A stretch of 64,000 nt of DNA from Paramecium tetraurelia (taxonomy: Eukaryota; Ciliophora; Oligohymenophorea; Peniculida; Parameciidae): contig NW_001799333.1 in the NCBI RefSeq assembly GCF_000165425.1, positions 415,898 through 479,897 on the forward strand, given 5' to 3'. Positions 63,863 through 64,000 of the stretch are shown here, piece after piece (positions within the stretch are counted from its first letter, which is position 1; each line of letters opens with the position of its first letter). The notes beneath the pieces are model-generated. The model saw only the letters and a program-made list of their open reading frames with translations, made no database searches and was not told the origin of the DNA. The translations under genes were made by a program, and so were the position numbers.

Positions 63863-63995
63863 GGGGTTGGGGTTTGGGGTTGGGGTTGGGTTTGGGTTTG
63901 GGGTTTGGGTTTGGGTTTGGGTTTGGGGTAGGGTCAGGGGTTCGGTTTGGGTTTGGGGTTGGGGTTGGGTTTGGGGTTGGGTTTGGGGTTGGGGT
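63863..63995 (+). repeat. Macronuclear telomere (mixed TTGGGG / TTTGGG repeats)
   Basis: About 22 units of G4T2 and G3T3 in irregular order with the G-rich strand running 5'->3' toward the window end, as at a chromosome terminus. Paramecium telomerase makes exactly this mixture. A few units deviate (GGGGTA, GGGTCA, GGGGTTC near 63,926-63,942). The last five bases (GCCAT) are not telomeric and are likely a read or library artefact. The junction is abrupt after TTAGCTTTCTGCTTC. Confidence 0.97.
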
Positions 63996-64000
63996 GCCAT

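Noticed and set aside
1-64000. Bacterial-type features: operons, Shine-Dalgarno sites, CRISPR arrays, insertion sequences
   Set aside because: The genetic code, introns and telomere show a eukaryotic (ciliate) chromosome; no such features were seen.

Overview
The window looks like the end of a macronuclear chromosome from a ciliate of the genus Paramecium. Four signs agree. (1) The right end is about 130 bases of mixed TTGGGG/TTTGGG repeat, the Paramecium telomere type. (2) Long, well conserved proteins read through only if TAA and TAG mean glutamine and TGA is the sole stop; for example a 3,713-residue HECT ligase and an ATP-dependent PEP carboxykinase. (3) Frames are joined by tiny introns of about 21-35 nt beginning GTA. 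(4) Genes are packed closely in AT-rich DNA. I translated everything with that code. Reading with the standard code shreds every gene into false short ORFs.

Layout. 0.1-10.5 kb: an FCP1/SCP-type phosphatase (minus), a small ORF, PEP carboxykinase (plus), a Ser/Thr kinase with a poly-Q tail (minus), a gene-poor 1.7 kb and an unidentified gene. 10.8-22.0 kb: a giant HUWE1/TOM1-like HECT E3 ubiquitin ligase. 22.3-32.2 kb: an unidentified gene, a helical-repeat protein that may act in the mitochondrion, a Nup62/Nsp1-like FG nucleoporin, and several lineage-specific genes. 32.2-41.5 kb: a signalling cluster made of a 1,393-residue double-pseudokinase protein, a CaMK-type kinase sharing a 35-bp divergent promoter with it, two small unknown genes and a PP2C phosphatase. 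41.5-50.4 kb: an RCC1-repeat protein, a coiled-coil protein, a leucine-rich-repeat protein, a TBC1D22-like Rab-GAP, another CaMK-type kinase, decayed coding sequence and a two-helix membrane protein. 51.4-61.0 kb: a very large cysteine-rich surface protein with many short introns and several C-terminal membrane helices. 61-63.9 kb: gene-poor subtelomere with decayed coding pieces, then the telomere.

There are no operons. Genes work as separate units, but neighbours are often arranged tail to tail with 14-24 bp between stop codons, or head to head. Themes are protein phosphorylation (four kinase or pseudokinase genes, two phosphatase genes), ubiquitin ligation, nuclear pore and vesicle traffic. 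Exon joins were inferred by hand from frame, GT..AG ends and family conservation. For most spliced genes I checked that exon lengths sum to a multiple of three; I could not do this for the large surface protein. Small terminal exons may be off. No tRNA, rRNA, CRISPR array or insertion sequence was recognised by eye.
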